Source of the DNA: Oscillospiraceae bacterium
GTDB lineage: Bacteria > Bacillota > Clostridia > Oscillospirales > Oscillospiraceae
Length of the DNA stretch: 30,287 nt
Direction: 5' to 3'
NCBI GenBank assembly: GCA_016302405.1
Contig: JAEDNR010000013.1
Coordinates: 1 to 30,287 of the forward strand
Below, piece by piece: positions 1 to 7,191 of the stretch. Every line of letters starts with the position of its first letter. Position 1 is the first letter of the stretch. Both the position numbers and the translations under genes were made by a program. The notes under the pieces are model-generated. The model had not been told where the DNA came from. It did no database searches and worked only from the letters and a program-made list of their open reading frames with translations.

Positions 1-91
1 GCCACACCAGTGACATCGGTCACTGGTTCGCAATGACAGCTTTCTTTTTCTTTGTACTATTTGACGAAACCTTTCCTTAGTGAGACAGCCC
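1..91. mobile_element. MITE-like element E1, right part only (window begins inside it)
   Basis: These 91 bases match 7416-7506 with only two substitutions by eye. The block ends in TTAGTGAGACAGCCC, the exact reverse complement of the GGGCTGTCTCACTAA that opens the complete copy at 7284. The interior holds a hairpin (ACCAGTGAC/GTCACTGGT) next to TCGCAATGACA. It stops 8 bases short of the ftsH stop codon, so ftsH transcripts would run into it. No transposase gene is present; a non-autonomous element is inferred. Confidence 0.7.
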
Positions 92-99
92 CTTTTATT

Positions 100-1917
100 T
101 TAACCGTTCAGAATGTTCATGAATTCCTCCCCGGTGATGGTCTCCCTTTCGTAGAGGAAGTTCGCCAGGGCGTCCAGCTTCTCCCGGTTTTCTTCCAGGA
201 TCTTCTTTGCTTTTTCGTGCTGGGCCCGGACCAGCTCCACCACCAGGCTGTCCACCCGGGCCTGGGTCTCGGCGGAGCAGGCCAGGGAGGCGTCGCCGCC
301 TAAGTACTGGTTGGTCACGGTTTCCAGAGCCACCATGTCGAATTCGTCGCTCATGCCGTACCTTGTCAGCATGGCCCGGGCAATCTTGGTGGCCTGCTCG
401 ATGTCGTTGGAAGCGCCGGTAGAAACGGAGCCGAACACCACTTCCTCCGCCGCCCGGCCGCCGGTGTAGGTAGCAATCTTGTTTTCCAGCTCCTCCTTGG
501 TCATCAGGTAGTGGTTGCCCTCCTCCACCTGCATGGTGTAGCCCAGGGCGCCGGAGGTCCGGGGCACAATGGTGATCTTCTGCACCGGGGCGGAATTCGT
601 CTGCTTTGCGGCAACCAATGCGTGGCCGATCTCGTGGTAAGCAACCACCAGCTTTTCCCGGTCGGTGAGGATGGCGTTCTTCTTCTGATACCCGGCGATA
701 ACCACCTCAATGGATTCCTCCATATCGGACTGGGTGGCAAATTTCCGGTTGTCCCGGACTGCCCGCAGGGCGGCTTCGTTTACGATGTTGGCAAGCTCCG
801 CGCCGCTGGCGCCGGAGGCCATCCGGGCGATTTTGGCAAAGTCCACATCGTCGGCCACCCGGATTTTCTTCGCGTGGACCTTGAGAATTTCCTCCCGGCC
901 CTTCAGGTCGGGCAGCTCCACCGGCACCCGGCGGTCAAACCGGCCGGGACGGGTGAGGGCGGGGTCCAGGGATTCGGGGCGGTTGGTGGCGGCCAGAATG
1001 ATGACGCCGCCGTTGCCCTCAAAGCCATCCATTTCGGTAAGCAGCTGGTTCAGGGTCTGCTCCCGCTCGTCGTTGCCCCCCATGCCGCCGGTGTTCCGCT
1101 TCTGGCCGATGGCGTCGATCTCGTCGATGAAGACAATGCAGGGGGCCTTCTCCTTGGCCTGTTTGAAAAGATCCCGGACCTTGCTGGCGCCCATGCCCAC
1201 GAACATCTCCACAAATTCCGAGCCGGACATGGAGAAGAAGGGCACGTTTGCCTCACCGGCCACAGCCTTGGCCAGCATGGTTTTACCGGTGCCCGGAGGG
1301 CCCACCAGCAGGATGCCCTTGGGCATGGAGGCGCCGATTTCCTTGTACTTATCCGGGTTGTGCAGGTAGTCCACGATCTCCGTCAGGTTCTCCTTGGCCT
1401 CGTCCTCTCCTGCCACATCGGAAAATTTAATGCCGTCGGAGGATTTGACGTAAACCTTGGCGTTGCTCTTGCCCATATTGAAGGACATGGCTCCCGAGCC
1501 GCCGCCCATCTTGTCCATCATCTTTTTCGTCAGGAACTGCCCCAGGGCAATGAAAATCACCATGGGCAGAACCCAGGTCAGCAGGATGGACAGAAACGGG
1601 GAGGTTTCCTCCACAATTTCGCTGGAGAAAACGGCCCCGGCTTCGTACAGCCGCTCCGTCCTGCCCGGGTCCTCCATCAGGCCGGTTTTGTAGATCTTGG
1701 TGCCTTCCTTGTCCGTAAAGACAATCTGGTTGTCCTGAATGTCCACCTGGCCGATGTTCTTTTCTTCCGTCATGGCCATAAAGGTGCCGTAGTCCACCTC
1801 CAGAATCTGCTGCTCTATCAGCTTCGGCATCAGCAGGAAATTAAACAGCATGATGACCAGAAGCACGATGAAATAGTAGTAGGCCAAGGGTTTCTTTGGT
1901 TGTTTTACTTCGTTCAT
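100..1917 (-). CDS. ftsH: ATP-dependent zinc metalloprotease FtsH
   Basis: Membrane-anchored AAA+ protease that unfolds and degrades membrane and short-lived cytoplasmic proteins as a hexamer. The 605-residue product has two N-terminal membrane segments (about 14-31 and 109-128) around a short external domain, Walker A GPPGTGKT (206-213), Walker B IVFIDEID (261-268), the second region of homology ending RPGRFDRR (about 323-330), the zinc motif HEIGH (428-432) and the probable third zinc ligand D505 in SNDIEQAT. The middle residue of HExxH-H is Ile rather than the common Ala, which keeps the motif intact. The start is ATG at 1917, preceded by AAGGAAGAG at good spacing; the frame is open for another 100 codons upstream, but that stretch is repeat DNA. 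Length and motif order are normal for FtsH. It appears monocistronic, with repeat A1 between a candidate promoter and the start. Confidence 0.97.
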   Translation of the reverse strand: MNEVKQPKKPLAYYYFIVLLVIMLFNFLLMPKLIEQQILEVDYGTFMAMTEEKNIGQVDIQDNQIVFTDKEGTKIYKTGLMEDPGRTERLYEAGAVFSSEIVEETSPFLSILLTWVLPMVIFIALGQFLTKKMMDKMGGGSGAMSFNMGKSNAKVYVKSSDGIKFSDVAGEDEAKENLTEIVDYLHNPDKYKEIGASMPKGILLVGPPGTGKTMLAKAVAGEANVPFFSMSGSEFVEMFVGMGASKVRDLFKQAKEKAPCIVFIDEIDAIGQKRNTGGMGGNDEREQTLNQLLTEMDGFEGNGGVIILAATNRPESLDPALTRPGRFDRRVPVELPDLKGREEILKVHAKKIRVADDVDFAKIARMASGASGAELANIVNEAALRAVRDNRKFATQSDMEESIEVVIAGYQKKNAILTDREKLVVAYHEIGHALVAAKQTNSAPVQKITIVPRTSGALGYTMQVEEGNHYLMTKEELENKIATYTGGRAAEEVVFGSVSTGASNDIEQATKIARAMLTRYGMSDEFDMVALETVTNQYLGGDASLACSAETQARVDSLVVELVRAQHEKAKKILEENREKLDALANFLYERETITGEEFMNILNG

Positions 1918-1983
1918 AGCTCTCTTCCTTTCTATAAAATTCACGATAATCGCCGTGGGATATTCTATAAAAACGCAGTATAC

Positions 1984-2221
1984 AAATTGGAATTTGGCGA
2001 ATTCCCGGTCATTGCGATAAAGTAGCGCACACTGGCGTGGCAATCCCCCGGATAGACGTACCACTTTTCGTGAATGAATCCCGGGAAACGGCAGATTAGA
2101 ACAGACTGTATGACGATGGGCTGCCTGGAATTCGATGGAGATTCCCACGAAAGTAGTGCGCACTGGTTCGGAATGACAGTGTTGTTCGGGGCCCGTACTT
2201 TCCTCTTCAAATTCCCAATTT
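1984..2221. repeat. Framed composite repeat, core type A (copy A1)
   Basis: Opens with AAATTGGAATTT at 1984-1995 and closes with AAATTCCCAATTT at 2209-2221. Inside are two inverted modules, TCATTGCGATAAAGTAG...GGCAATCCCCC and GGAGATTCCCAC...TCGGAATGACA, around a roughly 90-base centre that also occurs at 17018-17272 and 20318-20540. A second boundary, AAATTCCAATTT followed by ATCCGTTTGCTGCGT, lies at 2310-2321, so 2222-2321 may be a truncated second unit. It occupies the probable ftsH leader. Confidence 0.8.
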
Positions 2222-2360
2222 TTCCGCACAACAGAACGATACCGAGCGGGTCAGGTTGGGAACGATTACGGACCACGCCCGTCACGACTTGGCCGCCCGC
2301 CCTGCGGGCAAATTCCAATTTATCCGTTTGCTGCGTAAATCCAATAGCCCGAATACACAT

Positions 2361-2389
2361 TATATAGTATATAAACTGGATATGTACAA
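2361..2389 (-). promoter_or_regulatory. Candidate ftsH promoter
   Basis: Read on the minus strand: TTGTAC, 17 bases, TATATA; an overlapping TATAAT lies two bases further on with a 19-base spacer. The surroundings are AT-rich in an otherwise GC-rich region. The inferred transcript would carry repeat A1 and about 430 bases of leader before the ftsH ATG. The -35 is only partly consensus, so this is tentative. Confidence 0.45.
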
Positions 2390-2515
2390 TTCCCAACACT
2401 TTCATGAATTTTTTGTGATGCGGACCGGGGAAACCGGGGCAAACTGTCACGAAAACCAAACGCCCCTCATCCCGGGGAGAATTGGGGCAAGGGGACGTTT
2501 GCGGATACGGGAAAA

Positions 2516-2644
2516 TCACGGCTCCCGGGAGAACCGCTGCCACAGGTCGGTGTACAGTTCCCGGCTGATTTTCCGGAACAGGTCGGGAAGGCAACCGCCG
2601 TGGGCGCAGACCAGCCGTACAAGCTCCGGATGGAACCGGCCCTC
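2516..2644 (-). pseudogene. Truncated coding remnant (43 codons, C-terminal end of an unknown protein)
   Basis: The minus frame from 2644 down to a TGA at 2516-2518 reads like real protein with GC-rich third positions: EGRFHPELVRLVCAHGG, then CLPDLFRKISRELYTDLW and QRFSREP. Immediately upstream the frame enters CAGTTCGCAATGACCGGG, a half-site of the type A repeats, and there is no start codon with a ribosome site. It therefore looks like the surviving 3' end of a gene cut by a repeat. The EGRFHPELV start vaguely recalls HD-GYP C-termini, which is not enough for a family call. Confidence 0.35.
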
Positions 2645-2755
2645 ACCAGTTCGCAATGACCGGGAATTCGGCAAAGCCGCGGCTTTCTATTTTTTCGCAT
2701 TTTATATTATAAAGGAGACCCACCCCCGCGTCAAGCGGAACCTGTGAAAAGCCTC

Positions 2756-2784
2756 TTGACAAATGGGACAAATCATGGGACAAT
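2756..2784 (+). promoter_or_regulatory. Promoter of the acyltransferase gene
   Basis: Perfect -35 TTGACA, a 17-base spacer and -10 GACAAT. The expected transcript start is about 30 bases before the GTG start at 2821, leaving room only for the ribosome site GGGGAGGG. Confidence 0.65.
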
Positions 2785-2820
2785 TTTCTGGGAAAACACC
2801 GATGGGGAGGGAAAAACGGA

Positions 2821-3897
2821 GTGAAAAAAGGAAAAATCGCCTGGATCGACCACATGAAGCTCTTTGCCAGCGTTATGATTATGACGGCCCATTTCCAGGA
2901 CGCGGCGCTGGATGCCTGCGTAAACCCGCCGGCCCAATCCATGGTGTACGATATTCTCAACCGCATTCTCGTGCCCTTTCAGACCGGGAAATGCTGGGTC
3001 ATGGTGTTTTGCATTCTCAGCGGCTATTTAGGCTGTAAAAAGGTGGGCAGCTTCCGGGAACTGGTGGTTGAGGCGCTGACGCGCTGGCTGCGCTTTTTTC
3101 TTCCCCTGCTGCTGTGCAACCTTTACGCCTTCCTGCTGTTCAAAACCGGGAACCTGTACCATGGGGTCTACGGCGAGCGGTTTGGAAACGACTGGCTTTT
3201 ATACCACTACACCCGGGATTTGCGTTTTTTCGATGTGATTGTCCAGAGCGCGGTTCTGGGGGACGCCTTCAACGGCCCGTTCTGGATGCTCCGTCCCCTG
3301 CTTACCGGCAACCTCCTGGTTCTGACGGTAAGCTATCTTTCCGGCAAGCTGCCGGAAAAGAAGCGGCTGTGGGCAGAGCTTGCCGTATTTGCCCTTCTTC
3401 TCCTGGCGGGCCTGCGGATCACAACCCTGCTGTATGTAGCCGCCACCTACGCGGGACTTCTGATTTTCCGCACCGAAAGAAAGCTGCTGGACGCAAAGTG
3501 GATTGGCTTGTTTCTTGCCTTCGTCTGCGCCGTTTTTTACCTGCCCGAGTTTCTGCCGGAGCTGGATTTTTCCTGGGTCTTCAGCCCCTGGAATCATCTG
3601 GTCATGGCGCTGATTCTTGTCTTTCCCTTCTTTTACAGCGGATACCGGGGGCGGACGCGGACGAAGCTTCCTCTGTCCGGCATCTCCTTCTGGGTCTATT
3701 TGCTCCATTTTCCCACGGCCCTCTCCCTGGGACTGGGCATCCTCCTGCGCTGCCCCGGCCGGTTCTGGCTCAGCTTTGGCCTTGCCATGACGGCGGTGGT
3801 GGGGTCCGTGCTGGGCGCGTCGATAATCCTCGCCGGAACCTTTGACGTATGGACGGGCCGGATGCTCAAAAGCATGAAACAACGCTTATTGGGCTAA
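2821..3897 (+). CDS. Integral membrane acyltransferase, acyltransferase-3 (OafA/YrhL-like) family
   Basis: Polytopic membrane protein of 358 residues. The N-terminus, IAWIDHMKLFASVMIMTAHF, matches the acyltransferase-3 pattern in which a conserved His near the end of the first helix is needed for acyl transfer. About ten hydrophobic helices follow, including WVMVFCILSGYLGC at about residues 60-73, equivalent to the family's F-F-[IL]-SGY segment. Members acylate sugars of exopolysaccharides, wall polymers or lipids, or modify small molecules; the acceptor here cannot be read. The start is GTG at 2821, supported by GGGGAGGG nine bases upstream; the next Met (codon 12) would cut into the conserved segment. 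It stands alone, with its own promoter at 2756 and repeat C1 just after the stop. Confidence 0.8.
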   Translation: MKKGKIAWIDHMKLFASVMIMTAHFQDAALDACVNPPAQSMVYDILNRILVPFQTGKCWVMVFCILSGYLGCKKVGSFRELVVEALTRWLRFFLPLLLCNLYAFLLFKTGNLYHGVYGERFGNDWLLYHYTRDLRFFDVIVQSAVLGDAFNGPFWMLRPLLTGNLLVLTVSYLSGKLPEKKRLWAELAVFALLLLAGLRITTLLYVAATYAGLLIFRTERKLLDAKWIGLFLAFVCAVFYLPEFLPELDFSWVFSPWNHLVMALILVFPFFYSGYRGRTRTKLPLSGISFWVYLLHFPTALSLGLGILLRCPGRFWLSFGLAMTAVVGSVLGASIILAGTFDVWTGRMLKSMKQRLLG

Positions 3898-3911
3898 CGC
3901 GGCAATGCGAT

Positions 3912-4079
3912 AAATTGGAATTTGGCGGAGAACTCGGTATCGATTCTCTTCGTAGGGGACGGGTTTCCCGTCCCTTTGCATAGCAGCCTATTTACCGCTT
4001 CGCCTAACCCTTTGGGGAGATTTTCGCGCTTGCTGCGGGAGGCAAAACGCCTCCCCTACTCCCCAACAAATTCCGATTT
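3912..4079. repeat. Framed composite repeat, core type C (copy C1, without insertion)
   Basis: Bounded by AAATTGGAATTT (3912-3923) and AAATTCCGATTT (4068-4079). The core has CTCTTCGTAGGGG, a small palindrome ACGGGTTTCCCGT, CCCTTTGCATAG, then a CTTGCTGCGGGAGGC / GCCTCCCC type hairpin. It matches 7192-7552 in the opposite orientation, except that there the small palindrome is replaced by the 223-bp element E2. Confidence 0.8.
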
Positions 4080-4110
4080 TCCTGCTTGCTTCGTTTACCC
4101 GGCAAGCATA

Positions 4111-4139
4111 TTGCTTTTTCCCCCCGGATACGCTATGAT
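4111..4139 (+). promoter_or_regulatory. Promoter of the DUF7916-DUF2871 operon
   Basis: TTGCTT, a 17-base spacer, TATGAT. The expected start is about 38 bases before the ATG at 4185. The same TTGCTT -35 occurs at the tRNA-Leu and 12435-14993 promoters. Confidence 0.7.
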
Positions 4140-4184
4140 GAAGAAAACACCCGGCTTAACCCGGGCGGAAAGGAAGGCAGCGCT

Positions 4185-5099
4185 ATGAAAAGAATGTTGG
4201 ACTGTACCGCGTCGGACTTCGCGGCAGCATCCCCCCGGGAACTGCTCCATTCCATTGCCGCGGCGGAAGGACGCACCATTGCCTGTGAGACCATTGGCCC
4301 CATGATGCCGGTTTTCGGGGACGTGACCAACGCGGAGGTGGCCGCCGCCATGGGGGCGGACATCCTGCTGCTCAACGTATTTGACGTAAACGATCCCGTC
4401 ATTAACGCTCTGCCCCAGGTGCCTGCCGGGGAGCGGGTACGGGAGCTGAAACGGCTGACGGGACGGCCCATCGGCATCAATCTGGAGCCCACGACCCTGA
4501 ACGGGGAAGACGACAGCCTGTGGGCTGTGACTGCCGGGCGGCTGGCAACCCTGGAAAACGGCAGGAAAGCGGCCCAGATGGGCGTTGACATGGTTCTGCT
4601 CACGGGAAACCCCACCACCGGGGTATCCAACGCCGCCATTGTGGACACCCTGCGCTTATACCGGAAGGAGCTGGGGGACAGGCTGATTCTGGCCGCCGGG
4701 AAGATGCACGCCTCCGGCGTCCTGGGGGAAGCGGGGGAAAACATCGTTACAAAGGCGGATGTGGAGGCCTTTGCCCAGGCCGGAGCGGATATTATCCTGC
4801 TCCCCGCCCCCGGCACGGTGCCTGGGATCACCATGGAGTACGTCCGGGGCCTGATCGCCCTGGCCCATAGCCTGGGATGTCTGACCATGACCGCCATCGG
4901 AACCAGCCAGGAAGGGGCGGATGTTGCCACCATCCGTCAGATCGCCCTCATGTGCAAGATGGCCGGGACGGACATCCACCACATCGGCGATTCCGGGGTC
5001 AACGGTATGGCCCTGCCGGAGAATATTCAGGCCTATTCCATTGCCGTCCGGGGTGTCCGCCATACCATCCGCCGCATGGCCCGGTCCGTCAACCGATAA
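4185..5099 (+). CDS. DUF7916 family protein (TIM-barrel-like, function unknown)
   Basis: 304 residues beginning MKRMLDCTASDFAAASPREL, the characteristic opening of a conserved Firmicutes family now called DUF7916, sometimes mislabelled as a HAD hydrolase. The pattern of beta strands ending in acidic or glycine residues (ADILLLNVFDVND, GRPIGINLEPT, GVDMVLLTGNPTTGV, GADIILLPAPGTVPG, CLTMTAIGTSQEG, GTDIHHIGDSG) suggests a phosphate-binding TIM barrel, which is my inference. No catalytic residue is established. The family often occurs beside PTS sugar genes; here it is followed by a DUF2871 gene instead. The start is the ATG at 4185, with AAGGAAGG at seven bases; an upstream in-frame Met at 4086 has no ribosome site. 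Confident about the family, not about function. Confidence 0.75.
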   Translation: MKRMLDCTASDFAAASPRELLHSIAAAEGRTIACETIGPMMPVFGDVTNAEVAAAMGADILLLNVFDVNDPVINALPQVPAGERVRELKRLTGRPIGINLEPTTLNGEDDSLWAVTAGRLATLENGRKAAQMGVDMVLLTGNPTTGVSNAAIVDTLRLYRKELGDRLILAAGKMHASGVLGEAGENIVTKADVEAFAQAGADIILLPAPGTVPGITMEYVRGLIALAHSLGCLTMTAIGTSQEGADVATIRQIALMCKMAGTDIHHIGDSGVNGMALPENIQAYSIAVRGVRHTIRRMARSVNR

Positions 5100-5180
5100 A
5101 CCGGCCCCGCCGGAATACAAAGAAGGAGCATCAAAAAGGATAAATATCTGAACCTGTCCCTTGCCTATGCCATAGCCGCC

Positions 5181-5549
5181 ATGGCGGGCGGTGTTTTCTA
5201 CCGGGAGTTTACCAAGTACAACGGCTTTACCGGGGTGACGGCCCTGGGCAAGGTACATACCCACCTGTTCCTGCTGGGAATGCTGGTCTTCCTGGTGGTT
5301 GCCCTGTACGCCCGCCAGAGCGGCCTGGGGAAAAACAAGACCTTCCGGGTCTTCCTGTGGACCTACAACATCGGCGTTCCCCTGACCGCGGTGATGCTGC
5401 TGGTACGGGGAGTGACCCAGGTGCTGGGGCTTTCCCTGTCTTCCGGCGCCTCCGCCGCGATCTCCGGTATCGCCGGAATCGGGCACATTCTCACCGGAGT
5501 GGGCATCGTCACGCTGCTGGTGTCCCTCAAAAAGCTTGCCAAAAACTGA
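5181..5549 (+). CDS. DUF2871 family membrane protein (start uncertain, coding similarity extends to about 5130)
   Basis: Small integral membrane protein with four hydrophobic segments: GGVFYREFTKYNGFTG entering the first loop, VHTHLFLLGMLVFLVVAL, IGVPLTAVMLLVRGV and ISGIAGIGHILTGVGIVTLL. The VHTHLFLLGM motif is typical of DUF2871. The first ordinary start codon in frame is ATG 5181, but the family usually begins about 17 residues earlier (MKKYLNL-type). The same frame upstream reads KKDKYLNLSLAYAIAA from 5133 with ATC at 5130, directly after AGAAGGAG. So either a non-standard start (CTG at 5148 has AAAAAGGA at seven bases) is used or the original ATG was lost. The gene follows DUF7916 after about 30-80 bases and probably shares its transcript. 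Function unknown. Confidence 0.8.
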   Translation: MAGGVFYREFTKYNGFTGVTALGKVHTHLFLLGMLVFLVVALYARQSGLGKNKTFRVFLWTYNIGVPLTAVMLLVRGVTQVLGLSLSSGASAAISGIAGIGHILTGVGIVTLLVSLKKLAKN

Positions 5550-5588
5550 CAGGATTCTTGCCTATGCAAACCGCCCGGACAGCGAAAT

Positions 5589-5724
5589 ATTAGGCAGCCC
5601 CAGACTGTGGTGCGGGCAACTTAGACTCGATAAGATTATGGCATCGCTGCCGTCCAGCCGGCAGCGAGGGGCAGTCCACCGGACTGCCCCATTAAAATGG
5701 GTTCAAGTCCTGTGCCTATTCCCA
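5589..5724 (+). ncRNA. tRNA-like structured element, possible degenerate or atypical tRNA
   Basis: The 3' end reads like a tRNA: TGGG-TTCAAGT-CCTG forms a T-arm (5698-5712), TGCCTATT (5713-5720) pairs with ATTAGGCA at 5589-5596 with one mismatch, and then come C plus CCA. A GCCC/GGGC D-like stem follows the 5' strand. The body holds CTTA-GACTCGA-TAAG as a poor anticodon-like hairpin lacking U33, and two perfect hairpins: CGCTGCCG/CGGCAGCG (5645-5666) and GGGGCAGTCC/GGACTGCCCC (5668-5690). At 136 bases it is far longer than a tRNA. It may be a tRNA pseudogene with repeat hairpins inserted, a remnant of an integration site, or an unusual 8+4 tRNA. It directly precedes a terminator. Confidence 0.3.
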
Positions 5725-5727
5725 AAT

Positions 5728-5756
5728 AAAAAAGGCACCCTGTGGGTGCCTTTTTT
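5728..5756. terminator. Bidirectional intrinsic terminator
   Basis: GGCACCC-TGT-GGGTGCC (5734-5750) is flanked by six A on the left and six T on the right, so it works on both strands. On minus it lies four bases past the tRNA-Leu CCA; on plus it follows the 4185-5549 operon and the tRNA-like element. Confidence 0.9.
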
Positions 5757-5759
5757 ATT

Positions 5760-5846
5760 TGGTGCCGGTGGTGGGACTCGAACCCACACGAGTTATTAGC
5801 CCAAAGGATTTTGAGTCCTCCTCGTCTACCATTCCAACACACCGGC
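5760..5846 (-). tRNA. tRNA-Leu (anticodon CAA)
   Basis: 87 bases on minus including the encoded CCA. Acceptor GCCGGTG pairs with CACCGGC, followed by A73 and CCA. The anticodon loop is CTCAAAA, giving CAA, which reads UUG leucine codons. The D-loop is leucine-like (GGAATGGTAGACGA), the variable arm is long (GGGCTAATAACTCG), and the T-arm is GTGGG-TTCGAGT-CCCAC. It has its own promoter (5865-5893) and a terminator directly downstream, so it is a single-gene unit. Confidence 0.95.
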
Positions 5847-5864
5847 ATTCTTCAGTACCTGATT

Positions 5865-5893
5865 AGAATACCATACTCCCGGGAAAAAAGCAA
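5865..5893 (-). promoter_or_regulatory. tRNA-Leu promoter
   Basis: On minus: TTGCTT, a 17-base spacer, TATTCT, ending about 18 bases before the mature tRNA 5' end. Confidence 0.7.
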
Positions 5894-5917
5894 GAAAAAA
5901 CTTTCTGCCTTCTCCGG

Positions 5918-5946
5918 TTGCGCCGTGGGCCGGAAGCCTGTATAAT
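5918..5946 (+). promoter_or_regulatory. Promoter of the 6215 aldo/keto reductase, upstream of repeat D
   Basis: TTGCGC, a 17-base spacer, perfect TATAAT. No other plus gene lies before 6215, so the transcript would have a leader of about 260 bases that includes all of repeat D (5985-6146). Confidence 0.6.
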
Positions 5947-5984
5947 AGACTTACATGCTTATCGGTTTCAAGCGGCAACGCGGG

Positions 5985-6146
5985 AAATTGGAATTTGGCG
6001 AATTCCCGGAAACACCTTGGCTCCCCCTGTGGGGGAGCTGTCACGGCTTAAGCCGTGACTGAGAGGGCCCTCTTAAGCCCCCTTTGGGGGCACCTCTCCC
6101 AAAGGGAGAGGCATGGGGCAGCCGCCAGCTCTGCAAATTCCAATTT
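5985..6146. repeat. Framed composite repeat, core type D
   Basis: Bounded by AAATTGGAATTT (5985-5996) and AAATTCCAATTT (6135-6146). The core has four hairpins: GGCTCCCCCTGTGGGGGAGC, GTCACGGCTTAAGCCGTGAC, GCCCCCTTTGGGGGC and CCTCTCCCAAAGGGAGAGG. Outside each boundary is a related arm (CGGTTTCAAGCGGCAACG on the left, CCGTTTGTAACGGAAAGCCG on the right). It would fold in the leader of the 6215 gene. Confidence 0.8.
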
Positions 6147-6214
6147 CTCCGTTTGTAACGGAAAGCCGATATGTATGCAGACTGATTCCCACAACAGAAA
6201 GGATGGAATTCCCT

Positions 6215-7135
6215 ATGAAAAGAATCCCCCTGGGGGCAACTGGGCTTCAGGTTCCCGCCATTGCCGTGGGGTGCATGCGCATTTCCGGCATGCCGGAGGA
6301 CAAGCTGGACCGACACCTGCTGTTCTGCATGGAGCAGGGCCTGAACTTCTTTGACCACGCGGATATTTACGGCGGCGGAAAATGCGAGGAAGTCTTCGCC
6401 GCTGCGGTGAAACGCACCGGCCTGCGCCGGGAGGACATGTTCCTCCAATCCAAATGCGGAATCCGCCCGGGGATGTACGATTTTTCCCGGGAGCATATCC
6501 TCTGCGCCGTAGACGGTATTTTAAAGCGGCTGGACACGGAGTATCTGGACATGCTGGTGCTCCACCGCCCCGACGCCCTCATGGAGCCGGAGGAAGTGGC
6601 CCAGGCGTTTGACGAACTGGAAAGCAGCGGCAAGGTGCGCCGCTTCGGCGTTTCCAATCACCGGCCCAGCCAGATCGCCCTGCTGAAAAAGTGCGTACGC
6701 CAGCCAATTTGCGTAGACCAGCTGCAGTTCAGCCTGCCCGTATCCGGCATGGTTTCCTCCGGGCTGGAGGTCAATATGGATACCCCCGGGGCAATCGACC
6801 GGGACGGCGGGGTGCTGGACTACTGCCGCCTGCATGACATCACCGTGCAGGCCTGGTCGCCTTTCCAGTACGGCTTTTTCCAGGGGCCCTTTGTGGGAAA
6901 CCTGGAAAAGTATCCGGAGCTGAACCGGGTCCTGGACGAGCTCGGCAAAAAATATGACGTGAGCCCCACCGCCATTGCCGCCGCCTGGATATTCCGCCAT
7001 CCGGCAAATATCCAGCTGGTGGCAGGCACCACCAATCAGGACCGGATGGCCCAGATTGTCCGAGGGAGCGAAATCACCTTGGAGCGCAGCGAGTGGTACA
7101 GGCTGTACCTTGCCGCGGGCAACATTCTGCCGTAA
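6215..7135 (+). CDS. Aldo/keto reductase, YdhF-like
   Basis: NAD(P)H-dependent carbonyl reductase of the AKR superfamily, 306 residues, (beta/alpha)8 barrel. The catalytic tetrad is visible: D47 and Y52 in FFDHADIYGGG, K80 in LQSKCGI and H117 in LVLHRPD. The HADIYGG...SKCGI...LHRPDALM combination and the GKVRRFGVSNH strand closely follow E. coli YdhF, a poorly characterised oxidoreductase; the substrate is unknown. The start is ATG 6215 with AAAGGATGG upstream. An in-frame ATG at 6203 would leave no spacing from that site, and still earlier Mets are inside repeat D. Monocistronic; a 12-bp hairpin follows the stop. Confidence 0.88.
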   Translation: MKRIPLGATGLQVPAIAVGCMRISGMPEDKLDRHLLFCMEQGLNFFDHADIYGGGKCEEVFAAAVKRTGLRREDMFLQSKCGIRPGMYDFSREHILCAVDGILKRLDTEYLDMLVLHRPDALMEPEEVAQAFDELESSGKVRRFGVSNHRPSQIALLKKCVRQPICVDQLQFSLPVSGMVSSGLEVNMDTPGAIDRDGGVLDYCRLHDITVQAWSPFQYGFFQGPFVGNLEKYPELNRVLDELGKKYDVSPTAIAAAWIFRHPANIQLVAGTTNQDRMAQIVRGSEITLERSEWYRLYLAAGNILP

Positions 7136-7141
7136 ATTTTC

Positions 7142-7173
7142 AACGCCTCCGGCTGTTTCAGGCCGGAGGCGTT
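7142..7173. terminator. Hairpin after the 6215 reductase, probable weak terminator
   Basis: Perfect 12-bp stem AACGCCTCCGGC/GCCGGAGGCGTT with an 8-base loop, six bases after the stop. The tract after it on plus is AAAACTG rather than T-rich, so termination may be inefficient. It also faces the end of fumC. Confidence 0.5.
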
Positions 7174-7191
7174 AAAACTGACGGGACGCTG

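Noticed and set aside
1918..2229. 100-codon N-terminal extension of FtsH reading ...GGLPRQCALLYRNDREF...
   Set aside because: The same peptide appears upstream of murI (minus) and at 17018-17272 because the DNA is the type A repeat; there is no ribosome site, and FtsH has a proper start at 1917.
2643..2966. Minus-strand frame of 107 codons in front of and across the acyltransferase start
   Set aside because: It runs through the plus-strand promoter and the conserved N-terminus of the acyltransferase and shows no family features.
5636..5848. 70-codon minus-strand frame over the tRNA-Leu and tRNA-like region
   Set aside because: It is the translated shadow of the tRNA-Leu gene and terminator.
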